From NCBI RefSeq assembly GCF_022267325.1, contig NZ_JAIZBG010000003.1, positions 17,555 through 81,554 on the forward strand: DNA of 64,000 nucleotides, given 5' to 3'. This stretch comes from Leptospira sanjuanensis (GTDB taxonomy: Bacteria; Spirochaetota; Leptospiria; Leptospirales; Leptospiraceae). Under the pieces are notes generated by a model that made no database searches, was not told the DNA's origin, and saw only the letters and a program-made list of their open reading frames with translations. Positions 26,427-35,482 of this stretch are shown here, one piece after another; position 1 is the stretch's first letter, and the number at the start of each line of letters is the position of its first letter. A program made the translations under genes and the position numbers.

Positions 26427-28754
26427 TTGTCCCTTCTTACAAAAGAAGAAATTACAAGCGACCTCGCTGAGACGATTCTTGATAAAGTTCATCTTGGTAT
26501 GACGAAACAAAACCCACTCTGGCAAGAGTGGGCAATGGAAGAGGATTCTGAGCCTTGGAAAGAAGGGCAGTTAAATGAACTTTCGAGAAAGTCTTTTTTG
26601 ACGGTACTTCGATCCTCGGATAAAAAGATTTCTAAAGACGGCTGTCTTGCATTGGCTCGGGAGTTTAAAAAACTCGGAGCTGACTTCCTATCAGATTTTC
26701 TAAAAGAAAAAGCTGATGTCACAGACGAAGAGGGCGAGCTCAATGCGGAGAAAAGTAAACAGACAGAAAAGTCTGTCTGTGTTGGGTCGATTTCAAACGT
26801 TTTAAAATCAAACCCAACACAGGCACAGTTACGAGCGGGGAACTACAAAAAAAATCACGTCCGAATCCACGGTCTTGATATAGCGATTGAGAACAAAAAG
26901 GGATCGTATCGCTCGGGAGAGGATAAAGATGGAAAGGCTTGGAAGACTAAAATCCGAAATGATTACGGATATATCAGAAGGACAACGGGAGCCGATGGCG
27001 ATCATGTAGACGTATTCCTTGGTCCTGACAACGAATCCGAACTTGTATTCGTTATCAACCAAAAAAACAAAGACCAAAGTTTCGATGAATACAAGGTTAT
27101 GATCGGTTTTCACGATCAAAAGGCCGCGAAGACTGCCTATCTTTCAAACTACGAAAAAGGTTGGAAAGGATTTGGAAGCATTGTCCCTCTCACTATCTCA
27201 CAATTCAAAGAATGGTTACGAGTCGGAAAGACAAAGAAGGAATTAAAAAATCCTAAAATAGAATTCCTAAAATCTAGGCTTGCACTCATTTCTAATAATG
27301 ATTCTTTAGAGAATAACATTCATAGAGAAAAAGAAGAAACTAGGCTCCCTATCCAAAAAGCATATCTGACCCTTTTTGATTCCAAAAGAATAGAAAATCA
27401 AACTTCAAAAGAGATCTTAAAAAACTCGCTCTCGGTCCTAAAGGATTGTCTACCGCGACTTGAAAGAATTCTAAAAGCGCAGATAGGAAGAAACGCAGAT
27501 CCTATCAATACTACATCCGTTTGGAGCGATGGACTCACGCACATTAAGAAAGAAGAGGGATGGAGGGTACTTCCAAAAGGAAGACAGAAAAGAGAATTTG
27601 TACCCCAAAATACCCCGAGAAAGAAAGAGGCAAAAGAAGAAACCCCAAAAAAAGGAGACTCGGTTCCGACAACTCTTCCTTTTAACAAACTCAGAGTAAT
27701 CAAACAGTACACCGACAAAGAGAATTACGATCGTAATCAAATCGATTCTTTAAAAGCTCTTATCTTCCAAAACGGATACGATCCTGGTTTTCCTATGGCG
27801 GTTGACCTAAAAGACGATCAGTGGACCGTAGTTGCCGGACACCACCGGTACGAAGCTATAAAAGAACTCATAGGTGAAGGGAAACTTCCTGATAACTTCA
27901 CCGTTCACGTTGTCCCGAAATCTTTTCAAACCTCTAACGACAGGCTTGTCGCCCAGGTAAGTGAGAATCATAGGCGAAGTGTAAACCCAACCGATGAATC
28001 GAAAGCCTACGCTGAGATGCAAAAAAACGGATGGGATACAAAAACCATCGCGGAAAAGCTCGGGAAAAAAGTCGGAGAGATCGACAAGCGTCTCGCACTA
28101 AATAATCTCTGCCCGGATCTCTTTAAACTAATCTCAAAAAAAGACAGATCCCTTCCTTTAGGAGTCGCCGAAGTCATTGGAATGTTTGGAAAAGACTCAA
28201 ACGACAAACCAAACCAGACGATCCAGATAAAAGCGTTCAAATGGTATGTAGAGAACAAATCAAAGTATCCGGGAAAGGGTCCGTCAGTTGTTCAAAATTA
28301 TATCAAAGAACTCCTTAGCGGGGAGTTTGATAATTTCAGTTTTGAGCAGGTAGCGACAAGCGTACAAAAAGAAGCTTTGCGTTCAATCGGCTCTATGGAG
28401 AAGGCCGCGACAAATAGAAAGATGCTCAATACGATGCTTGATACTCTTCAAAAAACGTATAACAGAATTTTAGGTGATAACGTTTCGGCTCTTTCTCCTG
28501 AATTTAGTAAAGAACTTGCGGCCTCGATCGCGGTAGCGGAAGACAAAGGAGTGGGTTCCTCAGCAATGATCGGAAGACTTAGCACAATCATACAGGATCT
28601 TTCCATAATCAAAAACTCGATTCAATCCAAACTTAAAGAAATCGAAGACGATTCGAGTATAGGTCTTTTATTCGATGCACCCAATCGCGCAGAGTCTCAA
28701 AACGATCCTTCAAAAAGTAACAAAGAGGATTATTTGTATCCGATAGCAAGTTAG
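26427..28754 (+). CDS. Polyvalent protein: InPase-like + ParB-like domains
   Basis: 775 aa from a TTG. About 130-265 contain the polyvalent-protein pyrophosphatase-like domain with GYIRRTTGADGDHVDVFLGP (181-200) and its acidic residues. About 430-590 are a ParB-like domain (AGHHRYEAIKELI near 468), followed by a helix-turn-helix-like stretch (WDTKTIAEKLGKKVGEIDKR). The C-terminus is helical. Polyvalent proteins of phages and conjugative elements combine such domains and are thought to enter the recipient cell with the DNA as counter-defence. The N-terminal 120 residues are unassigned. Confidence 0.8.
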   Translation: MSLLTKEEITSDLAETILDKVHLGMTKQNPLWQEWAMEEDSEPWKEGQLNELSRKSFLTVLRSSDKKISKDGCLALAREFKKLGADFLSDFLKEKADVTDEEGELNAEKSKQTEKSVCVGSISNVLKSNPTQAQLRAGNYKKNHVRIHGLDIAIENKKGSYRSGEDKDGKAWKTKIRNDYGYIRRTTGADGDHVDVFLGPDNESELVFVINQKNKDQSFDEYKVMIGFHDQKAAKTAYLSNYEKGWKGFGSIVPLTISQFKEWLRVGKTKKELKNPKIEFLKSRLALISNNDSLENNIHREKEETRLPIQKAYLTLFDSKRIENQTSKEILKNSLSVLKDCLPRLERILKAQIGRNADPINTTSVWSDGLTHIKKEEGWRVLPKGRQKREFVPQNTPRKKEAKEETPKKGDSVPTTLPFNKLRVIKQYTDKENYDRNQIDSLKALIFQNGYDPGFPMAVDLKDDQWTVVAGHHRYEAIKELIGEGKLPDNFTVHVVPKSFQTSNDRLVAQVSENHRRSVNPTDESKAYAEMQKNGWDTKTIAEKLGKKVGEIDKRLALNNLCPDLFKLISKKDRSLPLGVAEVIGMFGKDSNDKPNQTIQIKAFKWYVENKSKYPGKGPSVVQNYIKELLSGEFDNFSFEQVATSVQKEALRSIGSMEKAATNRKMLNTMLDTLQKTYNRILGDNVSALSPEFSKELAASIAVAEDKGVGSSAMIGRLSTIIQDLSIIKNSIQSKLKEIEDDSSIGLLFDAPNRAESQNDPSKSNKEDYLYPIAS
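28740..28745 (+). promoter_or_regulatory. CCGATA element before the 28771 gene
   Basis: Variant of the recurrent late element, 31 nt before the ATG, inside the last codons of the upstream gene. No Shine-Dalgarno sequence precedes the ATG. Confidence 0.35.
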
Positions 28755-28770
28755 AATATTAAATTTTAGA

Positions 28771-29025
28771 ATGCAAAACACAAAACCATTCCGCCATCAC
28801 CCGGACGTTTTAAGAATCCGCGCACTCTTCACCGAAGGGCTTTACTTCCAAGCTCTTACTCAAAAATCTTTTGATGATTTATTCGTCGCAATTGATTTTA
28901 CATTCGTCGAGAGGGACGCGCTAAAACATGAAAATGATGTTCTTTTAGAGTTTCTAAAAAAGCGCGATCTCTTAGGAGACTATGAAAGAGAACTTCAACA
29001 CCCCGAACTTGGCGACTTAGAATAG
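28771..29025 (+). CDS. Small hypothetical protein
   Basis: 84 aa, acidic and helical (FVERDALKHENDVLLEFLKK). Its 3' end overlaps the convergent membrane-protein gene by 31 bp. No family recognised. Last rightward gene before the inverted tail-fibre block. Confidence 0.55.
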   Translation: MQNTKPFRHHPDVLRIRALFTEGLYFQALTQKSFDDLFVAIDFTFVERDALKHENDVLLEFLKKRDLLGDYERELQHPELGDLE

Positions 29026-29261
29026 AAAAGGAATACAAACGAGTATCCGAGAAATCCAAAGATCCAAGAAACATAGTGACCGTTTTTCTCACGACCCTCA
29101 AAGGTGAGTGAAAGAATCGGAAACGCCGTGACTGAAAGCCACGGTGAGAAATGATTTCTAAGGATCAGATTCCAACCAGAACGATTGATAAGAACCTTAG
29201 AAGTAAGTCTAGGATAGGTAAGGTGAAAGAGAAGGGATTTGATTTTCTTTTTTAGCTTCAT
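28995..29261 (-). CDS. Small two-span membrane protein, holin candidate
   Basis: 88 aa. Basic N-terminus (MKLKKKIK), two likely membrane helices (about 37-55 and 64-82). It starts 5 bp after the stop of the 107-aa gene. Size, topology and place at the end of the tail-fibre operon allow a holin, but no endolysin is seen nearby, so this is weak. Confidence 0.45.
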   Translation of the reverse strand: MKLKKKIKSLLFHLTYPRLTSKVLINRSGWNLILRNHFSPWLSVTAFPILSLTFEGREKNGHYVSWIFGFLGYSFVFLFYSKSPSSGC

Positions 29262-29266
29262 GGTTT

Positions 29267-29590
29267 TTAGCTCTTGAATTCTTCCGCTAATTTTTTGGCT
29301 TCACTAAGACTCTGAAATACTCTCTTAGAAACTGATTCGAGAACTGAGTCTACGTCTTGATTGGAATAGAAAGCGGAAAGGGCTTTTTGGGAAAGGTTGT
29401 GAAAGATAAGATCCTCGCTATTTTCCGAGAATTCTTTTTTCAGTTCTTTTGCTTTTAAAAGAAGGGAACGAACAAGTTTACTTGCTACGCTTTCTTTTAA
29501 CTTTAGGTTCGTTTCAATATTTGAAAACTGTTCGATCTGTTGAAAAATAAGTTCCTGGTTCAATTTTTTTCCTCCACTACAACAACTCAT
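29267..29590 (-). CDS. Hypothetical helical protein with CCSGGK N-terminus
   Basis: 107 aa, starting MSCCSGGKK, then entirely helical and charged. The Cys pair could bind metal or be lipid/disulfide linked; there is no signal peptide. No Shine-Dalgarno sequence, but a CCGATA element lies 33 nt upstream. Penultimate gene of the leftward tail-fibre block. Confidence 0.6.
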   Translation of the reverse strand: MSCCSGGKKLNQELIFQQIEQFSNIETNLKLKESVASKLVRSLLLKAKELKKEFSENSEDLIFHNLSQKALSAFYSNQDVDSVLESVSKRVFQSLSEAKKLAEEFKS

Positions 29591-29593
29591 ATA

Positions 29594-29770
29594 TCAGGAT
29601 TCTCTTTTCCATTTCCCTATCGGGCAAGACTCGGATTTCAGTTTTGTTTTGAGGCGCACGAAACAATAACAAACACTGCACTGTTCGGATAAGAATCTCT
29701 TCATTAGAAGAGGGCAAGAAAGACATACGGAAAGTCGCTTCTCGGAAAAAACTAAGGACTCAACTTCCAT
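29594..29770 (-). CDS. 58-aa zinc-ribbon-like peptide ending in CPIGKW
   Basis: ATG at 29770 with TTAGGAT upstream; stop 3 bp before the next gene. Cysteines at 16, 19, 31, 34, 36 and 49 and the ending SCPIGKWKRES match small phage zinc-ribbon proteins (CxxC, CxxCxC, then CPxGKW). The family is common in tail-fibre neighbourhoods; its function is unknown. Confidence 0.65.
   Translation of the reverse strand: MEVESLVFSEKRLSVCLSCPLLMKRFLSEQCSVCYCFVRLKTKLKSESCPIGKWKRES
29618..29623 (-). promoter_or_regulatory. CCGATA element before the 29590 gene
   Basis: On the minus strand, 33 nt upstream of the ATG at 29590, which lacks a Shine-Dalgarno sequence. It lies inside the coding region of the 58-aa peptide. 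Confidence 0.35.
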
Positions 29771-29773
29771 ATC

Positions 29774-30256
29774 CTAATTCCAAATCCTTCCGGGAACCGT
29801 GTAGGTAGTAACGAGAGTCCATTGAAGAAATTCGTATTTGTAAACGCGGTAGCGCGTAAACCAATTCGCTACGTGACAGGAATTGCAATTGTTAATACAA
29901 CATGTCGAGGTGCAACACGGAACAAAAACGCTTCCTCCCGTCCAACACAAGCCGACTGAAATCGTTTTAGAATATCCGGCTGGACACTTAGGACAATCAA
30001 ACCAGGGTCCAAGTTGAAAACATTCGTTTTGACCGCCGCACTGTCCGCAATCGGTAACGGAAGTTCCTAAATCAAGATGAGCATCCACAACATGCCAAAG
30101 ATCTCCGACCGAATACGATCCTTGTGGATAAACATCATATCTGTTTGATCCGTAGTTCCCCACCCAATGCCCCCCCGCTCCGGGAACCGGAGAGATAGGA
30201 CCGTTAGGTGGGGTTATGCGAAAGGGAGCCAGCTCACTCCTTCGTTTTTGCTCCAA
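29774..30256 (-). CDS. Cys-rich tail-associated protein
   Basis: 160 aa from a TTG overlapping the fibre gene by 43 bp; the exact start is uncertain. Gly/Pro-rich first half, then clusters CGQCGGQNEC, CPKC and CCTSTCCINNCNSC, then an aromatic tail. Many cysteines in pairs suggest a disulfide- or metal-stabilised tip. Placement just after the tail-fibre gene suggests a receptor-binding or fibre-tip protein. No family recognised. Confidence 0.6.
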   Translation of the reverse strand: MEQKRRSELAPFRITPPNGPISPVPGAGGHWVGNYGSNRYDVYPQGSYSVGDLWHVVDAHLDLGTSVTDCGQCGGQNECFQLGPWFDCPKCPAGYSKTISVGLCWTGGSVFVPCCTSTCCINNCNSCHVANWFTRYRVYKYEFLQWTLVTTYTVPGRIWN

Positions 30257-30996
30257 AAGGCAAGATTGCCTTGTGTCCTCACCCGAAAATTCGCGTTATC
30301 ATATCCGGGCGAAGGAGTAGTCCTAATGTATTCTTTATCTTGAATGTATTCATAAAGCCAATTGATAGCGGACGCAAGAGAGTCGTTATCTTCTATCCCT
30401 GGGTTTAGTTCCACGTCGATTCCGATTAGTGCCGGATCGTAAACAGGAAGAGTCCTCAAAAGACTTGTAATCGGACCTGCTGGAGATGATTTCACATACG
30501 ATAGAAGGGAGAGTCTTCCCGGAGTGGACGAGGGGAGGGGAGCTATTGCGTTCCACTGCTCAAAGAGAATTGTTTGAAACGTTTTTCTTGTCGGTCTTAC
30601 CTGGGGTTGAAATCTTTCGGATTCGATATTCCAAACCTGTACCGCGGAATTATCTGTTAGTAAAGACTCAAGTGAGATTTCAAAGATCCCACATACTGAA
30701 CCCGGTGAAGGGGTAAGCGAAACCGAAGGAAAAAGATATACTGAGTCAGGACGAATAATAATTCCCGGTCCTACCTGGATTGTATGGTTGTCGGAAGAGG
30801 CTACCTGAAAGCCGATCGCGGTATCCGTTGTTCTTCCTATCGTTGCAAGTATTGAGGTAAGAATTGCAGGGAAATTAGAGTTTAGCGGTTCCGCGCCTGA
30901 GAGACGGTTAAGATCTGAGGAAGAAAGTTTTTGAAATTGATTGTGATAATAGATTTTAACTTCGTTGTTTGTTAAAGGAATTTGAACCTCAGCCAT
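30214..30996 (-). CDS. Tail fibre / tail-tip protein
   Basis: 260 aa. N-terminal attachment-like region (MAEVQIPLTNNEVKIYYHNQ), central beta-rich region (IQVGPGIIIRPDSVYLFPSV), C-terminal beta region ending WSKNEGVSWLPFA. It overlaps the gpI-like gene by 8 bp. Order baseplate J, gpI-like, fibre is standard for contractile phages and supports the call more than sequence does. Confidence 0.65.
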   Translation of the reverse strand: MAEVQIPLTNNEVKIYYHNQFQKLSSSDLNRLSGAEPLNSNFPAILTSILATIGRTTDTAIGFQVASSDNHTIQVGPGIIIRPDSVYLFPSVSLTPSPGSVCGIFEISLESLLTDNSAVQVWNIESERFQPQVRPTRKTFQTILFEQWNAIAPLPSSTPGRLSLLSYVKSSPAGPITSLLRTLPVYDPALIGIDVELNPGIEDNDSLASAINWLYEYIQDKEYIRTTPSPGYDNANFRVRTQGNLAFWSKNEGVSWLPFA

Positions 30997-31588
30997 TGGT
31001 TTCTCCCGCGAACACCGCAGTTCCGGCGGCGAGAATCCTTGTCGCTTCTGTAAGTTGAAGATTTGTTAAACGACTCATATCATCTACGACGATATAACTC
31101 GCGCCTCGATCGGGGGTTATAATTCCTGAAACTGCTTTTGTTCCCGGACCTGGAATGTTTAGTCCTAGATCACTCGCTGAGTGATCGGTTGCAAATCCGA
31201 GCTCGTCGCACCGAAGAACTACAAAATCGGGTGCAGGAAACACCTCTCCGAGTTTTGGAATTGTAGGTTCATTGGAGAGAACGTATCCGATGAGGTATCC
31301 GACAAACTCCTCGTCGGTCATACCTACGGGTCTTTCGATTCCTAAAAACTCAGCCCAGAGTTTTAAAAAGTATCCTTCCGCTTTCGAAAGCTCCGCGCAT
31401 TGACTCGCTAAGTCTTGGTATCTTAAATGCCACTCAATCGAATTAAAAAGCGCACCCTTGTTTATATCGTTTATGTTTGTAACTGGACTCAGCTCCGGTT
31501 TATCGGGATTACCGAAGAGCTCGCGAAACACCGGATCGGTTGTGTTTATCTGAGGAATGGATACTAGAAGTTTATTTTCGTGAGACAT
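30989..31588 (-). CDS. gpI/YmfQ-like tail protein
   Basis: 199 aa. Residues 40-110 are helical (WHLRYQDLASQCAELSKAEG, then WAEFLGIERPVGMTDEEF), like the tail-spoke/gpI proteins linking baseplate to fibres. It follows baseplate J directly (adjacent stop and start) and precedes the fibre. Assembly role inferred from order. Confidence 0.65.
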   Translation of the reverse strand: MSHENKLLVSIPQINTTDPVFRELFGNPDKPELSPVTNINDINKGALFNSIEWHLRYQDLASQCAELSKAEGYFLKLWAEFLGIERPVGMTDEEFVGYLIGYVLSNEPTIPKLGEVFPAPDFVVLRCDELGFATDHSASDLGLNIPGPGTKAVSGIITPDRGASYIVVDDMSRLTNLQLTEATRILAAGTAVFAGETNG

Positions 31589-32779
31589 TTAGGTCGGCTC
31601 CACGCGTTCAATAGTTCCTGAGATAACCCCTCCCGAGGTTCCACCTGTTCGCGGAAGATACGTGGAAGGAACTGAAATGTCAGTAAGTGCAGGAAGTGGA
31701 TTCGGAACGGGACTTAAACTGAGTTTTCCATAGAACTCATCGATCGTTACTCGGTAAAAGTCTGGATGTGCTTTTAGAATGGTTCCCTCGACTTGTTTTA
31801 GAAGTACGTCGAATCCAACGGGAAGTGTGTTTAGATAAACTGTGATCTGGTTTAAAGCGATGCTTAACGCGTCTTCGTCTTTAAGTTGGGATTCTTTTTG
31901 AAGTTCGAGACGAAACTTGACCGTGATTCCGAAAACAGGAATTCGAAATACAACGACTTGTGTTCCAGCCGCCGCGTATCCCGGATAATTTTCAGGATCT
32001 TTTAGGTCTCCCTCGATTGTCCTTTGAACCAAATCCAAAAGACTTTGTGGAGGGTTTGAGGTTCCGTCGCTTACATACAAATTGATCCACCCGATTTCGA
32101 ACGCTCCCGAATACGGATTGCAATTGGTGGTTAGTTGAACACCGGCGATTCCTGGTATTGAGGTCGCGGCTGTATAGATTCCGAGTTTTGTAGAACGACC
32201 GAGTGAAACGATAAAGTTTCGAAAACGTTTGAGTCTGCTTTCTTCGGTTTCAAGATTTGTTCCTCCTGCGAAGTCAGACGGATTCCAGATCCGTATGTTT
32301 GGAGGAAGTTCAATATTAACTGTTCCAAGACCTTCAAGTGTATTGATTGAAAGTCTTCGGATATTATAATCGGTTCCGGGTTTTCTTGCTCGGATTTCAA
32401 TTTCTGCAAAGGTGAGACCTACAGGAATCGTTACAGACGAAATCGATTCATACTCAAGACCGAAGAGGTCGAGTTTAAAAACGGGAATCGAAATTGGATC
32501 GGTATGACCTGTGTGTTCTATTCGAACGATTCCGACGGAAGTTAAACCGGGGAGTCTTTTAAATCCAAATGCGTTATAGACGCCTTCTTTAATCGCGTAA
32601 TAAAAACCGTTTAGGGTTCTTAGATCCCCTTCCGCGAGAACGCCAGCGATCGCTGCGATCCACGTTGAGATTCTAGATCCTGGGTTGAAGTTTGAAAGAC
32701 GAGAACCACTTGCAAGGAGTGAATTCTGAATCGCGGTAACGTATTCTAGGAAAATTTTAGGAACATACGGAGAAGCCAC
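31589..32779 (-). CDS. Baseplate J-like protein
   Basis: 396 aa from a GTG. N-terminal helical segment, then the baseplate J core: IPVFKLDLFGLEYESISSVT, the ARKPGTDYNI turn (after which family members usually carry a Gly-rich stretch), FAGGTNLETEESRLKRF and the AASIPGIAGVQLTTN-type region. This wedge protein joins the hub to tail fibres and triggers sheath contraction. First gene of a leftward block, divergent from the rightward hub operon. Confidence 0.88.
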   Translation of the reverse strand: MASPYVPKIFLEYVTAIQNSLLASGSRLSNFNPGSRISTWIAAIAGVLAEGDLRTLNGFYYAIKEGVYNAFGFKRLPGLTSVGIVRIEHTGHTDPISIPVFKLDLFGLEYESISSVTIPVGLTFAEIEIRARKPGTDYNIRRLSINTLEGLGTVNIELPPNIRIWNPSDFAGGTNLETEESRLKRFRNFIVSLGRSTKLGIYTAATSIPGIAGVQLTTNCNPYSGAFEIGWINLYVSDGTSNPPQSLLDLVQRTIEGDLKDPENYPGYAAAGTQVVVFRIPVFGITVKFRLELQKESQLKDEDALSIALNQITVYLNTLPVGFDVLLKQVEGTILKAHPDFYRVTIDEFYGKLSLSPVPNPLPALTDISVPSTYLPRTGGTSGGVISGTIERVEPT

Positions 32780-32804
32780 AAAGAAAGCCGTACTCGAAAA
32801 ATCA

Positions 32805-32824
32805 TAATCGGAGAACTCCGATTA
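32805..32824. promoter_or_regulatory. 20-bp palindrome between divergent baseplate operons
   Basis: TAATCGGAG (32805-32813), AA, CTCCGATTA (32816-32824): perfect 9-bp arms. It supplies a CTCCGATTA half-site 32 nt before the start codon on each side (32779 leftward, 32850 rightward). It looks like a shared control site for both operons and is the clearest form of the late element. Confidence 0.7.
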
Positions 32825-32849
32825 GAATCTCTCCCCTACTCTCTCTTAC

Positions 32850-34760
32850 ATGCTTTCAAGTGTTGTCGGCGGGGTAACTTCCGGTTTTAATTCGGTGACG
32901 AGCGGAGCGTTTAGTGGTTCCCTCGCACCCACGTATGAACCTCAAAATGTATTCTCTTTTGCTTTCTATGAAAAAAAATCCAACGGAACGTATTCGATTT
33001 TTCAAAATGATAACGAATACTTCTTTGTAAACGGCCCTCTTTCATATACTGAAAATTTTAAAAACAGAACTCAGGTAGAGAAAACCTTTGGTAGTTGTAT
33101 CGTTGTCGATTACGGACAAGACAACAGCGATATAAAACTCGAAGGGGAGTTTCACATCTATCATCTGGGTCTTCCGGCGAAACCAAAAATTTCCATACCA
33201 GGAGACTCAGGGAGTGGATTTGTTCAGTCCGCATTTTCCGCCGGGAAGGCGATCGTAAAAAACAAAGTCGGAAGTTATTACGACAAGATTCGAAGTAGTT
33301 ATTTGAGCCTTGGGGGAGGGGAGTTTCGATCAGGTCTTGGGGAGTTTCAAGACTTTATGTATTTTCTTCATTATTCAAGGAGCCTTGACGCGATTGAGTA
33401 TTCTTCAAACGACACTCAAGCGCAAAAGATCACAAAAATATTTTCTGAAAAAAGACTCACCTGGAAAACACACGCCTTTGTTTTCAGGGATTATGACCGT
33501 AACCGCACAGTCGAGGTTGTGATTCCGCAAAACGGATTTACAATCACAAGATCTGTCGGTGACACAAACACCTACAAGTATTCCTTAAACCTATGTGTAG
33601 TCAAAGAGCTAAACACAAAAATCACAAGCCAGCTAGTCCGGAGTAATTTCAACGCGTTTAGAACAATATCAGGTCTTATGAACGAACTTGAAAATCTTGT
33701 GAATCTTCCCTTACAGCTTTCGGGTGCATTGCTTGGAGTAGCGAGAGGTGTACAGGTTTTTGCAAGTTCAACAAAAAGACTAATCTCTTCTTGGGACCGG
33801 ATGAAAGATCAATTTAACGCCCAAGGAAAACTTGCGCGCGTTACCTTTGAATCCGCGAAATCCGATCTTGGAATTAAGAAAAAACGAAGAGGGTTTCACG
33901 CAGAGGATATTTCAGAAAAGATCGATAACGCATACAGTAAGTCTCGCGCGATCGAGGCTGAATTCAGACAAAACATAGATACGTCAAGAAATGACTGTTC
34001 CGCGCTCTTTGCTCTCATTGGTCAGTTCGTAATTCCTGTGGATAACTCAGGATCGTATGAAGCGATGAGCCTGAAACCGAGAGCAGACTTTACAGCGTGG
34101 ATAGATAACGACGTTTACAGGTATGCACTCTCAGCGGATGAAATTTTAAACGAAACTCTTGCCTCACTCAATGAGGCAAGTATTGACAACGAGTTTTCGA
34201 TCCTTCACGTATCCGCAGGTGACACCTGGGAGAGAATCGCTGAAAAAGAATTAGGGGATGCAAGTCTCGGACAAGCGTTAGCATCCTACAACGGGAAAAG
34301 AGATACCACCCTCGATCGCCGCGCGATTAAGATTCCCTACGGGACAAGAACGAATATTTTTACAAGCCTTCCTGAGAATCCTTCACCGAAGGACTTAGAA
34401 ATTGCTCGTATCGGCTGTGATATAAAGCTCACACCGAACAGAGGGATAGAGGTTTCCCCTACCGGGGATCTCGCTCTTGTGGAAGGAGACGACGCTCTTC
34501 TTAATGAAAAGCTCGATCACATCGATATTGTTCAAGGTTCAATTCCGGGTTCTCCTTGGATTGGAAATCCGATTCCTCCGGGAGAACTTCCCGATGAGAT
34601 TGAGAGAAAAAAATTTATCCCAGAGTTTCTTAGAAATATTAAGTCGGACCCTCGCGTTAGAAATGCGAAACTTTTCGGAACCTTTCAAGACGGCGATTCT
34701 TTTGTTCCCATGTTTTTAATAGAATCGGTGAGCGGCGGGAGTGCGATCATCGCGGTATGA
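32850..34760 (+). CDS. Tail/baseplate protein fused to LysM-like and gp25-like domains
   Basis: 636 aa. Residues 1-440 are a tail protein region with beta-rich N-terminal part and helical middle. About 450-502 resemble LysM (SAGDTWERIAEKELGDASLG, ending IKIPYG). About 519-636 match the gpW/gp25 baseplate wedge family (LTPNRGIEVSPTGDLALVEG, a central helix, then RNIKSDPRVRNAKL). gp25 is normally a separate small protein. No Shine-Dalgarno sequence; the palindrome upstream is the likely control. Confidence 0.75.
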   Translation: MLSSVVGGVTSGFNSVTSGAFSGSLAPTYEPQNVFSFAFYEKKSNGTYSIFQNDNEYFFVNGPLSYTENFKNRTQVEKTFGSCIVVDYGQDNSDIKLEGEFHIYHLGLPAKPKISIPGDSGSGFVQSAFSAGKAIVKNKVGSYYDKIRSSYLSLGGGEFRSGLGEFQDFMYFLHYSRSLDAIEYSSNDTQAQKITKIFSEKRLTWKTHAFVFRDYDRNRTVEVVIPQNGFTITRSVGDTNTYKYSLNLCVVKELNTKITSQLVRSNFNAFRTISGLMNELENLVNLPLQLSGALLGVARGVQVFASSTKRLISSWDRMKDQFNAQGKLARVTFESAKSDLGIKKKRRGFHAEDISEKIDNAYSKSRAIEAEFRQNIDTSRNDCSALFALIGQFVIPVDNSGSYEAMSLKPRADFTAWIDNDVYRYALSADEILNETLASLNEASIDNEFSILHVSAGDTWERIAEKELGDASLGQALASYNGKRDTTLDRRAIKIPYGTRTNIFTSLPENPSPKDLEIARIGCDIKLTPNRGIEVSPTGDLALVEGDDALLNEKLDHIDIVQGSIPGSPWIGNPIPPGELPDEIERKKFIPEFLRNIKSDPRVRNAKLFGTFQDGDSFVPMFLIESVSGGSAIIAV

Positions 34761-35458
34761 GAAAAGGATTCTCAAATGACGCATTTGATTTTCAAGAGCG
34801 TCCACAGTCGCCGGATTCTTTTCTAACACCCGCGTTACTTGCAACCGTAACCGAAGTTCTACCCCGCTTTCGAGCAAACGTCATAACAACCTTTGGAGAG
34901 CCATTTAAAAAGGTTCGCTACTTTGGACCTTTTATAAACCAAAACGGAAACGCACATGGACGCGCGTTCGGACTCAAAAAAGACCAACTCGTTCTTTTAG
35001 AGTTTATTTCCGGCTCCTATCGCGCGCCCGTCATTACTCAAGTTTTTCCATTCGCTACAAAGGATTCCGACCTTTCTAATCTGCAAACGTTTTGGAGTAA
35101 GTTCACATTTCTTGATACGGAAAAGGACATTATCGACTTTCACGAATCCGGTTACTGCATACGAAAAACCACCCACAAAATCGAAATCTATAACGAGAAT
35201 CAAGAACTAGTGTTCTCACTCGACTTTCAAAACAAAAAAGCAAAGTTAAAAATTGAGAATTTAGAAATTGAAGGTGAAACAACATTCAAAGGGAATACGA
35301 ATTTCCAAGGGGATTTAACTATTCAAGGAGATACGGAACAAAGCGGAAAGATAACGGTTAGTGAAGACGTTGAAATAGCCGGTGTCTCTGCTAAAAATCA
35401 CGGACATACCTATTCCCCTGGTCCATCACCACAGACAAAAACAGGCCCACCGATTTAA
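34757..35458 (+). CDS. Baseplate spike protein (gpV/gp45-like)
   Basis: 233 aa, overlapping the upstream gene by 4 bp. OB-like N-terminal domain (30-110), then short beta repeats (FKGNTNFQGDLTIQGDT, 180-205) forming a triple-stranded helix, and the tip HGHTYSPGPSPQTKTGPP. The HxH pair (215/217) is the iron-binding motif at the apex of P2/Mu-type spikes. A trimer would puncture the outer membrane. Confidence 0.85.
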   Translation: MRKGFSNDAFDFQERPQSPDSFLTPALLATVTEVLPRFRANVITTFGEPFKKVRYFGPFINQNGNAHGRAFGLKKDQLVLLEFISGSYRAPVITQVFPFATKDSDLSNLQTFWSKFTFLDTEKDIIDFHESGYCIRKTTHKIEIYNENQELVFSLDFQNKKAKLKIENLEIEGETTFKGNTNFQGDLTIQGDTEQSGKITVSEDVEIAGVSAKNHGHTYSPGPSPQTKTGPPI

Positions 35459-35482
35459 AAATTCAAGAGATCCTTTTTTGTC

